Below are positions 15,642 through 24,805 of a stretch of DNA of 41,686 nucleotides, piece by piece. Position 1 is the stretch's first letter. Every line of letters begins with the position of its first letter. The DNA lies in contig CAMWNP010000025.1 in the NCBI GenBank assembly GCA_947175645.1, forward strand, positions 1 to 41,686. The letters run 5' to 3'. A program made the position numbers and the translations under genes. Source of the stretch: an uncultured Porphyromonadaceae bacterium (lineage in GTDB: Bacteria; Bacteroidota; Bacteroidia; Bacteroidales; Muribaculaceae). The notes below the pieces were generated by a model. That model searched no databases, was not told the origin of the DNA, and saw nothing but the letters and a program-made list of their open reading frames with translations.

Positions 15642-15670
15642 CAGGTGCATACAGCCGGGAAATAACGAGT

Positions 15671-16741
15671 ATGAAAAAAATAACACTGTTTTTACTGTTT
15701 ACCTTGACCGTTGCGGCAAGTATGTCGGCATCCGGATCCATCCGCTGGCTTGCAACGGAGCATGATTTCGGTGCATTTGATGAGAATGACGGTAAGGTGA
15801 GTTGCATGTTCCGGTTTGTGAACACCGGTGATGAGGATGTGGCGATAGTGAACGTGCGTGCCACCTGCGGATGCACCACTTCGAGTTACTCACGTGGGGC
15901 TATCACACCCGGCGATACGGCCACGGTGACTGTGGTGTTCAATCCGGTGGGCCGTGCGGGAAAATTCGAGAAAAACGTTTATGTTGACTGTACCACCGAG
16001 CCTCGTCGCACCGAACTGACCATCAAAGGAGTTGTGGTGGGCTCATCGAACACCGTGCGTTCACGTTTTCCCGTGGATGCGGGTCCGCTGAAACTGAGGA
16101 GCAGCATGCTTGCGTTCGGCGAGATTGAGTCAAACCGGATGAAGACAGTGTATCTCGACGCCTACAACACATCAGTGGACACGTTGCGCCCGAAGTGGGA
16201 GAATCTTCCTCCCTACATCACCGTGGGAGATAAGCCGGAAGGTATAGCGCCGGGTGAGTTCAGCACGTTCGCCGTTACGTTCGATCCCTTCAAATGCAAG
16301 GAATACGGGGTTATAACGGATGAGATCACCCTCATGGCCGGAAAGGAGAGGAGCATAATCAAAACAGTGGCTATTGTAAGCGAGGATTTCTCGCGTCTGA
16401 CTCCTGCACAACTTGCCAAGGCACCGGTGATAAAAGTAAGTCCCTCACGGCTTGAACTGACACCCGTAAGCCGTGCGCAAGGAACGGTCAAATGTAACAT
16501 CCTTGTTAGCAACGATGGTAAGCAGCCGCTGCTGCTGCGCCGTGTCTACAGCGGTGACAGCGGTGTTGACGTGGAGTCGTTTCCCGAGAAAATCAAGAAA
16601 GGGGGAAGCGCCGTGATCACCGTGACCATCAATCTTGAAGAAATAGCCTCTGACACCATAAATGCCAGAGTATCAATAGTTTCCAACTCTCCATCATCGC
16701 CGACCACCATTGTCAGGATCGCCGGTGACATATTACCGTAA
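15671..16741 (+). CDS. DUF1573 exported protein, multi-domain
   Basis: A 356-residue exported protein. After the signal peptide (about 1-21) comes a DUF1573 domain with FGAFDENDG, FVNTGDEDVAIV and the cysteine pair C66/C68 in TCGCTTSSY. Two further Ig-like beta domains without the cysteine pair follow, at about 130-230 and 250-350. The N-terminal domain clearly resembles the preceding 128-residue protein. It is likely a periplasmic or surface scaffold, but no binding partner can be named. It belongs to the same gene run, with MeaB 19 nt downstream. Confidence 0.85.
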   Translation: MKKITLFLLFTLTVAASMSASGSIRWLATEHDFGAFDENDGKVSCMFRFVNTGDEDVAIVNVRATCGCTTSSYSRGAITPGDTATVTVVFNPVGRAGKFEKNVYVDCTTEPRRTELTIKGVVVGSSNTVRSRFPVDAGPLKLRSSMLAFGEIESNRMKTVYLDAYNTSVDTLRPKWENLPPYITVGDKPEGIAPGEFSTFAVTFDPFKCKEYGVITDEITLMAGKERSIIKTVAIVSEDFSRLTPAQLAKAPVIKVSPSRLELTPVSRAQGTVKCNILVSNDGKQPLLLRRVYSGDSGVDVESFPEKIKKGGSAVITVTINLEEIASDTINARVSIVSNSPSSPTTIVRIAGDILP

Positions 16742-16760
16742 TCTGAAACCTTAAACAATC

Positions 16761-17849
16761 ATGGAACATCCTGAAAACGAATCGCAATACATAGGTCTGA
16801 CCGTTAACTCCGGTGTGGCCCAGCCTCCCAGTGTGAACCCCTACATGAAAGCGCGCAAGCGCAAGCCTCTGCCCACCCCCGGGGAGATGGTTGAACGGAT
16901 CCTCAAAGGTGATGTCACAACATTGAGCCGTGCGGTTACACTTGTGGAGAGTATCAATCCTGACCATGAAGCAATAGCGCAGGAGGTGATAGAGAAGTGT
17001 CTGCCCCACTCCGGTAATTCACGCCGCATAGGCATAACAGGAGTGCCGGGCGCAGGAAAGAGTACTTCCATTGATGTATTCGGGCTCCACGTGCTCCGTG
17101 ACGGCGGAAAACTGGCGGTTCTGGCCATCGACCCGTCGAGCGAGCGCACCAAGGGGAGTATCCTGGGCGACAAAACCCGCATGGAGAAACTTTCCGTACA
17201 CCCTGATGCCTTTATCCGCCCTTCCCCGTCGGCAGGCTCATTAGGAGGAGTGGCACGCAAAACCCGCGAAACTATTGTTCTGTGTGAGGCTGCCGGGTTC
17301 AACAACATCTTCGTGGAAACGGTGGGTGTTGGTCAGAGCGAGACCGCCGTCCATTCAATGGTTGACTTCTTCCTGCTGATACAACTTGCCGGAACAGGCG
17401 ATGAACTGCAGGGTATCAAGCGCGGTATCATGGAGATGGCTGACGGAATAGTCATCAACAAGGCTGACGGCGACAACATTGACCGTGCGCGTCTGGCTCA
17501 GGCACAGTTCCGCTCGGCACTGCATCTTTTTCCACCTACAACTTCAGGATGGATGCCCGAGGTGCTGACCTATTCAGGCTATTATGAACTGGGGATTGCC
17601 GAAGTATGGGAGATGATCGACCGCTACTTTGAGTTTGTCAAGGCCAACGGCTACTTCGAGCGCAAGCGTCAGCAACAGGCACGCTACTGGATGCAGGAAA
17701 CCATTCAGACACGCCTGCTGAACAATTTCTACAACGATCCCGAAGTTAAGGAACGTCTGGCCGTGCTTGAACAGGAAGTGCTCGCCAACAGACTTTCATC
17801 GTTTGTGGCCGCCGGTGATATCCTTGATTATTACTTCAAACATAAATGA
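16761..17849 (+). CDS. meaB: Methylmalonyl-CoA mutase-associated GTPase MeaB
   Basis: A 362-residue G3E-family GTPase that chaperones the B12-dependent methylmalonyl-CoA mutase by gating cofactor loading and protecting against inactivation. The P-loop GVPGAGKS is at 94-101, followed by the characteristic DPSSERTKGSILGDKTRM. Switch residues lie in VETVGVGQSE, and the base-recognition NKADGDN follows. The C-terminal dimerisation helices end with FVAAGDILDYY. The mutase subunits are not in this window. The start overlaps nothing, and the end overlaps the lipoprotein gene by 4 nt. Confidence 0.95.
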   Translation: MEHPENESQYIGLTVNSGVAQPPSVNPYMKARKRKPLPTPGEMVERILKGDVTTLSRAVTLVESINPDHEAIAQEVIEKCLPHSGNSRRIGITGVPGAGKSTSIDVFGLHVLRDGGKLAVLAIDPSSERTKGSILGDKTRMEKLSVHPDAFIRPSPSAGSLGGVARKTRETIVLCEAAGFNNIFVETVGVGQSETAVHSMVDFFLLIQLAGTGDELQGIKRGIMEMADGIVINKADGDNIDRARLAQAQFRSALHLFPPTTSGWMPEVLTYSGYYELGIAEVWEMIDRYFEFVKANGYFERKRQQQARYWMQETIQTRLLNNFYNDPEVKERLAVLEQEVLANRLSSFVAAGDILDYYFKHK

Positions 17850-18265
17850 ATACCACTATGCCGAAATTGCTGACCCTTATGTTCTGCGCGGCGGCGTTCC
17901 TGATGCTGTTGATGTCATCATGTCTGTCACAGGAACAACGGAATCTGAAAAATGAGGTCAAGTCCTTGAACGAAACCCTCCCGCACAAGGTGGAGGGTTT
18001 CACCTTTGACAATATTACGTATAATCCCGACACGGAGACCGTCACACTTGAACTGGTTGCGGATAACACGATAGCCTCATTTGGCGTTTCCGTTGCCCCT
18101 GCCATAGCCAAGTATGCGCTGGTGAACTATCTGAAATCAGAGTCAGCGTATGCCGACCTCGTTTATGCCATCCGCAAGGCAAACGCCACATTGGTTTGCC
18201 CCTGCTTCGATGAGAATGACAGCGAGATAGCAAGTTTCACCATCGCTCCCGGAGAACTCTACTGA
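17846..18265 (+). CDS. Small lipoprotein, function unknown
   Basis: A 139-residue protein with a lipoprotein signal peptide. The hydrophobic stretch ends in LLMSSC, with C26 as the lipidated cysteine. The mature part begins with a short helical NEVKSLNETLP region and continues with alternating beta strands, including DNITYNPDTETVTLELV. No family is recognised with confidence. It is coupled to meaB by a 4-nt overlap. Its final codons overlap, tail to tail by 7 nt, the end of the exporter permease gene on the other strand, so no room remains for a terminator between them. Confidence 0.75.
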   Translation: MNTTMPKLLTLMFCAAAFLMLLMSSCLSQEQRNLKNEVKSLNETLPHKVEGFTFDNITYNPDTETVTLELVADNTIASFGVSVAPAIAKYALVNYLKSESAYADLVYAIRKANATLVCPCFDENDSEIASFTIAPGELY

Positions 18266-19470
18266 TTCAGGTTCCCTACCCCGCGGGCCTTCCGCTTCAG
18301 AGACCGGAAGTAAATCCATGCGAGGACAAAATAAACCGCAGACAGTCCCCATAGCCAGTAGAAGGCGGTGGCGTTTTCAGCCAGAGAGGCTCCGTTGGAA
18401 TTGATGCGTATGAATCCTTCCACACCCCATACCACGGGGATACAGTCACCCACCCAATGCCAGAGGTCGCTCATGGCGTAGCGTGGCCATGTAAGCCCGC
18501 TGAGGAAAAGGAGAAGCACCGAGGTGAATACTATAAGCAGGAATGCCATCTCGCGCTCCTTTACGAAGCGGCACAGTGTCAGTCCCAGGAATGACGATGC
18601 CAGGAGCATGGGGAATATGAACAGCAGATAATCCACGGCTGAGCCCTCGTGAGGGAGGTTGAACCATTCCGGTATGAAATGCAGGATGTAGATTGCCAGC
18701 GGGAGATAGATTACAGTGTAGCACATCGCCTTGCCTATAACGGTTGCGGAAGCGGGTGCACCGGGGATAGCCATGGGGTCTACGCCACGGTTCTTCCTGC
18801 GGCGTTCCGAGGCGGTGCCTCCAAGAAGGGTTATTCCCAGGAGCATACTTTGCTGTAGTATCAGCACCACAATTCCGGGAATGATGAACGAAGCGAAACC
18901 CTGTTCGGTGTCGCCCAGGAAGTATGCTTCATTATTGATAGGAGAGCCGGAGCTTGCGGCAAGAGACAGACCGGTCTGATTCATCAGTTCCTGACGGATC
19001 TGAGCGCCCGTCGCCAACTGCACGTCAGTAAGGGCTGAAACGAATGAGCGGTAGCGCAGAAGCAGACTCATGTCAGAGTAGAAATTCACCACCACCTGCT
19101 CGCCACGTCCAATCTTACGGGCATAATCCTCAGGGATTTCCACCACTCCGAACACATCTTTCTCAGCCATGCGGGTACGTGCCTCCTCCATATCGGCGGC
19201 ATAACCACCCAATTTTATGGCTGGAGTGGCATCCAGCATCCTCACCAGTTCACGGCTTTCGGCGGTTCGTGAATTATCGACAACCGCAACGGGCAGATCG
19301 CGTACAACCTCGGGGTTGTATATCACCGTATAGACAACCGGATAGAACAGCGGTAGCAGGACAAAGAAGATGAGTGCGCCCGCATCATGGGTGACAAGAT
19401 AGAATTCCCTGCGCCACACCTTGGCCGCGTAAGAGAACCAATTTCCAATATTTCGTGTCAAACTGTTCAT
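18259..19470 (-). CDS. ABC-2 type exporter permease (second subunit)
   Basis: A 403-residue inner-membrane protein of the YhhJ/YbhR-like ABC-2 permease group. One N-terminal membrane segment (about 31-51) is followed by a large periplasmic domain (VAVVDNSRTAESRELVRML onward). Five to six C-terminal helices then run from about residue 185 to 390. It probably pairs with the homologous permease encoded 10 nt upstream to move substrates into a HlyD-TolC conduit. No ATP-binding subunit gene is present. The gene terminates within the convergent lipoprotein gene. Confidence 0.88.
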   Translation of the reverse strand: MNSLTRNIGNWFSYAAKVWRREFYLVTHDAGALIFFVLLPLFYPVVYTVIYNPEVVRDLPVAVVDNSRTAESRELVRMLDATPAIKLGGYAADMEEARTRMAEKDVFGVVEIPEDYARKIGRGEQVVVNFYSDMSLLLRYRSFVSALTDVQLATGAQIRQELMNQTGLSLAASSGSPINNEAYFLGDTEQGFASFIIPGIVVLILQQSMLLGITLLGGTASERRRKNRGVDPMAIPGAPASATVIGKAMCYTVIYLPLAIYILHFIPEWFNLPHEGSAVDYLLFIFPMLLASSFLGLTLCRFVKEREMAFLLIVFTSVLLLFLSGLTWPRYAMSDLWHWVGDCIPVVWGVEGFIRINSNGASLAENATAFYWLWGLSAVYFVLAWIYFRSLKRKARGVGNLNQ

Positions 19471-19480
19471 TGATGATTCA

Positions 19481-20647
19481 TTAAGGTATGTAAACCGGGT
19501 TCAGTGCATGGCGCCGGAGATTCCGGAGCGCTACAAACGGCAGTGCCACGAACACCAGCAGAGCCACGAAATAATATCGTGAGTAATAAACGTCAAGTCC
19601 GTTGAGCGCCTGATCGATGTAGATGAGGAAATAGTAGCGGACCGGAAGGATGTAACTGAATATTCCAACTGCTCCGTACATGCTCTGTACCGGATAGGAG
19701 AAGGCTGCCACGGAAAAGGCAAGAATACCGGTGAGGGAGCATATACTCAGGGCAAGCCTCATGTTGGGCACCACTGAAACCACCAGCAGCGCAAAGCCCT
19801 GGCATGCCATCACGTAGATAATCATTGCCACACTCATCCAGAGCCATGAACCGTTCATGGGGAAATGATAGAACTTGAACAGAAGGACGTTAAGGAACAG
19901 ACCCACAATCCAGAACACTATGGTCTGCGGAAGAAGTTTTCCCATCACCGCACCTACAATCGAGCCGTTGCTCATCCGGAGCCACTCCGGCGATGTGCCG
20001 CTCTTCATCTCCATGCAGATTGAGAATATGGTGACAAGGAAAATCATCAGTTCAAGCACACCTGACACGAACGAGGGTGTCAGATAATAAGAATAGTTCA
20101 TCCAGGGATTACCAATGCCGTTGATGTCGATGACCACTGGCTGGAGCAGGACATCGGCCGTGCTCTGCCCTATTCCGGCATCAACGAGTTTACCTTGCAC
20201 AATGGCGCCGGAGGCTGTCACCGCCATGGTCTTGAACCCCTTGTAGGCAAGCGTTCCCGGAACGAAATATGTCATGTTGCTGTAATAGGATATGGTGGGA
20301 GTGTTGCCTGCGAGCGCATCTTTCTGAAGATCGGCCGGGATATAGAAAAATCCGAAAATCTCACCTCCACGCACCTTCTGCATGGCTTCATCGAAGGATG
20401 ACAGTTTCATTGAAATGTCGATGGTCTCGACAGTGGAGAGGTTACGGGTTATGTTGCGTGACAGGGTGGAGTTATCCAGGTCCACCACGGCGGTAGGCAC
20501 GTCAAGCGGCAGCCCCTCGCCGAGCAGGGAGAGGAAGAAAAAGGCCATTCCAACTGGGACAACGATCATGCAGAACAGATATGCTTTCCGCTCGCAAAGT
20601 TGCCTTACGGAACGTATCAGAAGCCGTTTGAACTGAGTCAGTGCCAT
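19481..20647 (-). CDS. ABC-2 type exporter permease (first subunit)
   Basis: A 388-residue permease with the same architecture as its downstream neighbour: an N-terminal helix (about 22-42), a periplasmic domain containing AVVDLDNSTLSRNITRNL, and a C-terminal helical bundle (about 178-375). The shared VVD.(N/D)(S/N)(R/T) segment shows that the two are paralogues, expected to form a heterodimer. It lies 33 nt downstream of the HlyD gene. The exported compound is unknown; related Bacteroidota systems are annotated as multidrug or unknown exporters. Confidence 0.88.
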   Translation of the reverse strand: MALTQFKRLLIRSVRQLCERKAYLFCMIVVPVGMAFFFLSLLGEGLPLDVPTAVVDLDNSTLSRNITRNLSTVETIDISMKLSSFDEAMQKVRGGEIFGFFYIPADLQKDALAGNTPTISYYSNMTYFVPGTLAYKGFKTMAVTASGAIVQGKLVDAGIGQSTADVLLQPVVIDINGIGNPWMNYSYYLTPSFVSGVLELMIFLVTIFSICMEMKSGTSPEWLRMSNGSIVGAVMGKLLPQTIVFWIVGLFLNVLLFKFYHFPMNGSWLWMSVAMIIYVMACQGFALLVVSVVPNMRLALSICSLTGILAFSVAAFSYPVQSMYGAVGIFSYILPVRYYFLIYIDQALNGLDVYYSRYYFVALLVFVALPFVALRNLRRHALNPVYIP

Positions 20648-20680
20648 TTCTTTATCTCTTTTGTTTAAACGGGTAAATAT

Positions 20681-21697
20681 TTACTTGAACAGTACGGTCA
20701 TTCCGGGACGAAGTTCAGGAATGGAATCAAGCGGACGGGCCTTCACACGGAACGTACGGCTGTCCCACTGTCCTGTGGTCTTGGTGGCGCGCCATGTGGC
20801 ATAACTGCCCAGATCACTGACATAGTAGATCTTTGCTTTAGTCTCCTTATTGTCAAGGGCGGGGATTGTGACAGTGATTTCCTGACCCATCTGCATATCC
20901 TTGAGTTTGTCCTCGCGGATGTTGAAAGTCACATATTTGTCGCTGAGTTTGAGCAGACTCATCACTGGAGAACCGAGCATCACGAGTTCACCTTCGTTTG
21001 GATAGACCTGATCGATCTGACCGTCACAGGGAGCAACAAGATACTGATCCTCGAGCAGCGCTTCAACTTCGTCGATACCACCCTGAGCCACGCTTACCAT
21101 CGCTTCGGCGGATTCCTTATCCTCCTTCTGGGCACCGGCTTTAGCCAGAGCGAGTTGTGAACGGGCCGACTGCTCGGCAGCCTGAGCGGCATTGTATGCA
21201 GCCTGTGCCTCGTCACGCTTCTGCTCGCTTATCACACCCTGCTGATATAGCGCTTCCATGCGGTCATAGGTCTTTTTGGCGATGGTCAGGGCAGCCTGAG
21301 CCTGATTTACCATACCCTGGGCGGTCTGGATTATCTGAACACGTGTTCCGGCATCGATTTTCTTGTTCTGTGAGGTGGCCACCTCCTTCATCCCCACGGC
21401 CTGCATCAGTTTGGCATCGGCAAGTGAAGAGTGGATATGCACCAGCGTGTCACCTTTGCGCACGTTGTCACCTTCATGGAAGTAAAGTTCCACCACACGC
21501 CCTGGCAATTTGCCTGAAATCTTGATGGAGGTGGCATCGGCCTGACCTTCTATAATGTCGGCGGGTTTGTTCAGGAAAAGGAAACCGATGATTGATACAG
21601 CCACGAGGGCCAGGAGGACCACACCCATACCAATGAACAGCGAACGCTGCTCTTTCTGCGGGGTGATATTCTGCTGAGGTAAGTTGTTCTGTTCCAT
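20681..21697 (-). CDS. HlyD-family periplasmic adaptor
   Basis: A protein of about 338 residues that links inner-membrane exporters to TolC. It has a single N-terminal membrane anchor (LFIGMGVVLLALVAVSIIGF) and a first lipoyl half with GKLPGRVVELYFHEGDNVRKG. A long alpha-hairpin coiled coil rich in Ala/Gln/Glu covers about 85-200, then the second lipoyl half (LVAPCDGQIDQVYPNEGELV) and a beta-barrel. The start at 21697 (MEQNN) leaves 7 nt after the TolC stop. An in-frame ATG at 21718 would overlap the TolC gene by 14 nt and is less likely. Confidence 0.92.
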   Translation of the reverse strand: MEQNNLPQQNITPQKEQRSLFIGMGVVLLALVAVSIIGFLFLNKPADIIEGQADATSIKISGKLPGRVVELYFHEGDNVRKGDTLVHIHSSLADAKLMQAVGMKEVATSQNKKIDAGTRVQIIQTAQGMVNQAQAALTIAKKTYDRMEALYQQGVISEQKRDEAQAAYNAAQAAEQSARSQLALAKAGAQKEDKESAEAMVSVAQGGIDEVEALLEDQYLVAPCDGQIDQVYPNEGELVMLGSPVMSLLKLSDKYVTFNIREDKLKDMQMGQEITVTIPALDNKETKAKIYYVSDLGSYATWRATKTTGQWDSRTFRVKARPLDSIPELRPGMTVLFK

Positions 21698-21704
21698 AAC
21701 TTTA

Positions 21705-23159
21705 TTATAGTGTTCCAAGTACTTTTGATAAATAAACGTCGCAAAGATGAACGTCGATGATGGCGTCGATATTCTCTGAATGGGCCTTCAGCCATCCGGT
21801 CTGAGCCTCCATGACATCATCGGATGTAAGGACTCCTTCGCGGAAACCGATCTGGGCTGTCCGGAGGTTTTCGTTGGCGCTCTCGAGGTTCGACATAGTG
21901 GCATGGTAGGTTTTGAGGGCTTCCTGAGCCTTGAAAGAGGCCTGGTTGACCTGGAGTTCCACCATCTGTTTGGCATCGGCCAGTTGGAGTTCCATTATGT
22001 TGCGCTCGGTGGCCACATTTTTATATTTATAATAGTTTCCGCCCCAATGCCAGATGGGAATGGATACCATCACGCCAACGGAGAATGCGCCTCCGAAGCG
22101 GTTCTTGAAGCCGTCGTAACTGTTTGGGTTAGAGAAACTGTAACTCCCCATGAGGGCTATGTTGGGGAGCATGGCCGCGCGGGCCACGTTAGCCTGCTGG
22201 GCAGCCACCTTCACACCTAACGACAGGGCGTGGATGTCATCGCGGCGGGAATAAACATCCTCCATGTTATAAGAGGGTGCGATTTCGGAGTCAGGAAGTA
22301 CTGCTGCCAGGTCGTCATTCAGCACTATGGGTGAATTAACCGGGAGTCCGCAGAGTTGAGCGAGAGCCATTTTACTGAGAACCACTCCGTTGTCAACCTT
22401 GGTGAGGTCTACCTGCGCCTGATTGAGTTTGACGTCAACCATAAGTTTGTCGCTGCGTGTGGCAACGCCCTGCTGAAGCATGACTGCCACGTTGCGGTCA
22501 AGAGAGTCGAGAAGGTTGACATAACTCCGGGCAAGTTTCTGCTTGGCCTGAAGCGATACCACCTGCCAGTAGGCGGCATCGACAGCGTAGATCACGTTCT
22601 GCGCCTCATTGTCGCGCATCGATTCGGCAACCTCCTTGGCAAGTCCGGCCATTTTGTTCAGGGCCACTATCTTGCCACCCATATAGACCGGCTGAGTGAC
22701 AGTAACGGCTCCGAAGAAAAGATTATGGATGTCGAATTCCATGGCGGATTTAGGGAGATAAGCCACAGTGGAAGGGATTGGTTCACCGGCAGGACTCATC
22801 ACCGGAAGTCCGGTTTCAGGGTTAGTGACCAGGTTGAACTCATATTTCCCGGTCTTTGGATCAAATGACTTTGTGGGGAGCATCTGGTCAGAATCGAAAA
22901 GGGCGAGTTTCTTCTGATTATAAGCGTATCCACCGGCAAAATCAATAGCCGGCAGATATGCGGCGAATGCTTCTTTCTTCTGATATTCAGCGGCCTTCAC
23001 CTTTTCACGGTTTATCTGCATCTGCTTGTTGTTCTGCAGGGCGAGTTGACGGCATTGCTCCAGGTCAAGACGGACGGAGTCAGCGGTCTGTGCCGAAACC
23101 CACACGGGAGCGGCCACAGCAAACATTGCGCCACAGAGATATTTTATCTTATTTCTCAT
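21705..23159 (-). CDS. TolC-family outer-membrane efflux protein
   Basis: A 484-residue outer-membrane channel with signal peptide (MRNKIKYLCGAMFAVAAPVWVSA). The internally duplicated TolC fold has long amphipathic helices, such as LEQCRQLALQNNKQMQINRE near 33-52 and VELQVNQASFKAQEALKTYH in the second repeat. It is the first gene of the leftward exporter operon TolC-HlyD-permease-permease. It is expected to trimerise and form the exit duct. No -7 consensus was identified upstream in 23160-23244. Confidence 0.92.
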   Translation of the reverse strand: MRNKIKYLCGAMFAVAAPVWVSAQTADSVRLDLEQCRQLALQNNKQMQINREKVKAAEYQKKEAFAAYLPAIDFAGGYAYNQKKLALFDSDQMLPTKSFDPKTGKYEFNLVTNPETGLPVMSPAGEPIPSTVAYLPKSAMEFDIHNLFFGAVTVTQPVYMGGKIVALNKMAGLAKEVAESMRDNEAQNVIYAVDAAYWQVVSLQAKQKLARSYVNLLDSLDRNVAVMLQQGVATRSDKLMVDVKLNQAQVDLTKVDNGVVLSKMALAQLCGLPVNSPIVLNDDLAAVLPDSEIAPSYNMEDVYSRRDDIHALSLGVKVAAQQANVARAAMLPNIALMGSYSFSNPNSYDGFKNRFGGAFSVGVMVSIPIWHWGGNYYKYKNVATERNIMELQLADAKQMVELQVNQASFKAQEALKTYHATMSNLESANENLRTAQIGFREGVLTSDDVMEAQTGWLKAHSENIDAIIDVHLCDVYLSKVLGTL

Positions 23160-23244
23160 AAATAAATAGATGTGAGATTCTTACTTGTAACTATATAACA
23201 TCTCTTTGTTAAAAAAAGTTTTAGACGAAAAGAGGTGAAGGGAC

Positions 23245-23278
23245 AAAAAAACGCCTTTCCCGCGCGGGAAAGGCGTTT
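23245..23278 (-). terminator. Perfect 30-bp palindrome terminator
   Basis: AAACGCCTTTCCCGC followed directly by its exact reverse complement spans 23249-23278. On the minus strand it is followed by a T-run (A-run at 23245-23251 on plus). It terminates the leftward secreted-protein gene that ends at 23302, upstream of the TolC promoter region. Confidence 0.85.
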
Positions 23279-23301
23279 ATTGAGGTTATGTCAGGTTCGT
23301 A

Positions 23302-24735
23302 TTATTTCACGAATTCCTTGGCAACCTTGTTGCCACGTTTTACGATGTAGAGACCTGCAGCGGGGCTGTCGATTTTCTGACCCTGAAGGTTGAAGTAAAC
23401 AGCGGGAGCATCAGAGAAGTCATCTGCGATACCTTCAACACCGGCGCCGCCGTTGGGGTCTTCGAAGTTTTTCTGAGCGAATACATAAACGCCAAGACCG
23501 TTCATACATTTGTAGTCAAGGATGTAAACAGCCTCATTGCCGTCATTGTCGGTATATTTTTTAGCCTGTACACTGTGCACGCGGTTACCGCCGTCAGATT
23601 GTTCGCCAAGACCGATAACAGGGAAAGTGTAGAGTACATTAAGATCCTTGAAGTCAAAGCCTTCACCGAAAGTACCGATGGAAACCTGGCATGTATGACC
23701 TTTGTCATAGTCATTTGCTGACCACACTGCGAAGTTATCAGAACCAAGAGTGAATTCAGTGATACCGTTTGTTCCGGTTGTGGGAGCGAGACCGATGCAA
23801 CTGTTGAAACTGTCAAGCATAGCGCCTTGAGTATTGTAGATTGCGGGACAGGTTGTGAAACCGTCAATATAGAATGATTCACCGATATGTTCTTCATCGT
23901 TGATCATTTTAACTACAGGACCGGTACCCCAGTCAGCCTGAGGAGAGGATGTTCCGGCATCTGCATCAGTTGCCATAGGACAGGTTTCAGAGATTGTGGG
24001 GGTATCCCAGAAGTAGTAGGTGTCGAAACCGCCTGCCCACTCTTCACTGCCCTGTTCACGGACAGCACGGAGAACAGAGAGGTTGTCAGTGTTCAGGGCT
24101 GCCATTACGGTACATGACCATTCTTCACCGGTGAGGTCACCGATTACATCGATGTAGTCGATACGGGGAGCCTTTGATGTGGATGCTTCCTCACCTGCTG
24201 TTTCGTAGGGGTTGATTTCAGGGAGGGGAGTGACTGCACCGGTTTCTTCGTCAACGAGATATATACGGAGTGGAGTATAGGCGGTTCCACCAACGATGGG
24301 GTTGATCTGGCCGGTATAACTTGCAACATAGAGGTGACCGTAATCATCCACACCTACGGTGTTGGCTGAAAGCAGACCGTAGAAAGGCTGTCCGTCACGA
24401 GTAAGGTTCAGAACACCTTTTGATTCGCCTGTCGCCAGGTCAAAGCGGTAGAGGACGTCACCTGTTGTACTGCCTTCAACGAGTTCAGAAACTGACTGAG
24501 CAACGTATACCATATCTTTGTGGATGGTTGCAGTACGAGCATAAGCACTTGACAGGAACGAATTGTTGATAGCGTCGATGTTAGAAACAGTGCGGCTGAT
24601 CAACCAGCGGTTATATAAACTGTAATCGCCATTGTCAGCGTATGTGGCGGGGTCGTGTGACAGCAGACCCTCCTGGCCGAACATAGAGCCGGCACCCATA
24701 AGGGCAACAGAAGCAAGGAGTAATAATTTTTTCAT
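23302..24735 (-). CDS. Secreted propeller-like protein (DUF4623-like) with T9SS-type tail
   Basis: A 477-residue exported protein. A signal peptide (MKKLLLLASVALMGAGSMFG) is followed by a repetitive beta-rich body. Blocks such as TGDVLYRFDLATGES, YGHLYVASYTG and VYILDYKCMNGLGVYVF suggest a propeller-like fold. The sequence APRIDYIDVIGDLTG closely matches ARIDHIDVIGDVDA in the giant glycosidase at 38253-41348, so the two share this module, which I believe is DUF4623. The last 30 residues (VYFNLQGQKIDSPAAGLYIV and a basic end) resemble a type IX secretion C-terminal signal. No enzymatic motif is seen; surface binding is a guess. Confidence 0.7.
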   Translation of the reverse strand: MKKLLLLASVALMGAGSMFGQEGLLSHDPATYADNGDYSLYNRWLISRTVSNIDAINNSFLSSAYARTATIHKDMVYVAQSVSELVEGSTTGDVLYRFDLATGESKGVLNLTRDGQPFYGLLSANTVGVDDYGHLYVASYTGQINPIVGGTAYTPLRIYLVDEETGAVTPLPEINPYETAGEEASTSKAPRIDYIDVIGDLTGEEWSCTVMAALNTDNLSVLRAVREQGSEEWAGGFDTYYFWDTPTISETCPMATDADAGTSSPQADWGTGPVVKMINDEEHIGESFYIDGFTTCPAIYNTQGAMLDSFNSCIGLAPTTGTNGITEFTLGSDNFAVWSANDYDKGHTCQVSIGTFGEGFDFKDLNVLYTFPVIGLGEQSDGGNRVHSVQAKKYTDNDGNEAVYILDYKCMNGLGVYVFAQKNFEDPNGGAGVEGIADDFSDAPAVYFNLQGQKIDSPAAGLYIVKRGNKVAKEFVK

Positions 24736-24773
24736 GCTAAAACTTAGTTTTTAAAAGTTATTGATTTAGTTTG

Positions 24774-24805
24774 TCAAAATTAGCCACCTTTTCTAACTTT
24801 TCAAA
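24774..24805 (-). promoter_or_regulatory. Promoter of the secreted propeller-like gene
   Basis: Minus-strand TTTG (24805-24802), exactly 19 nt, and TAATTTTGA (24782-24774) match the -33/-7 pattern apart from the final pyrimidine. The predicted leader is about 35 nt. Confidence 0.6.
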
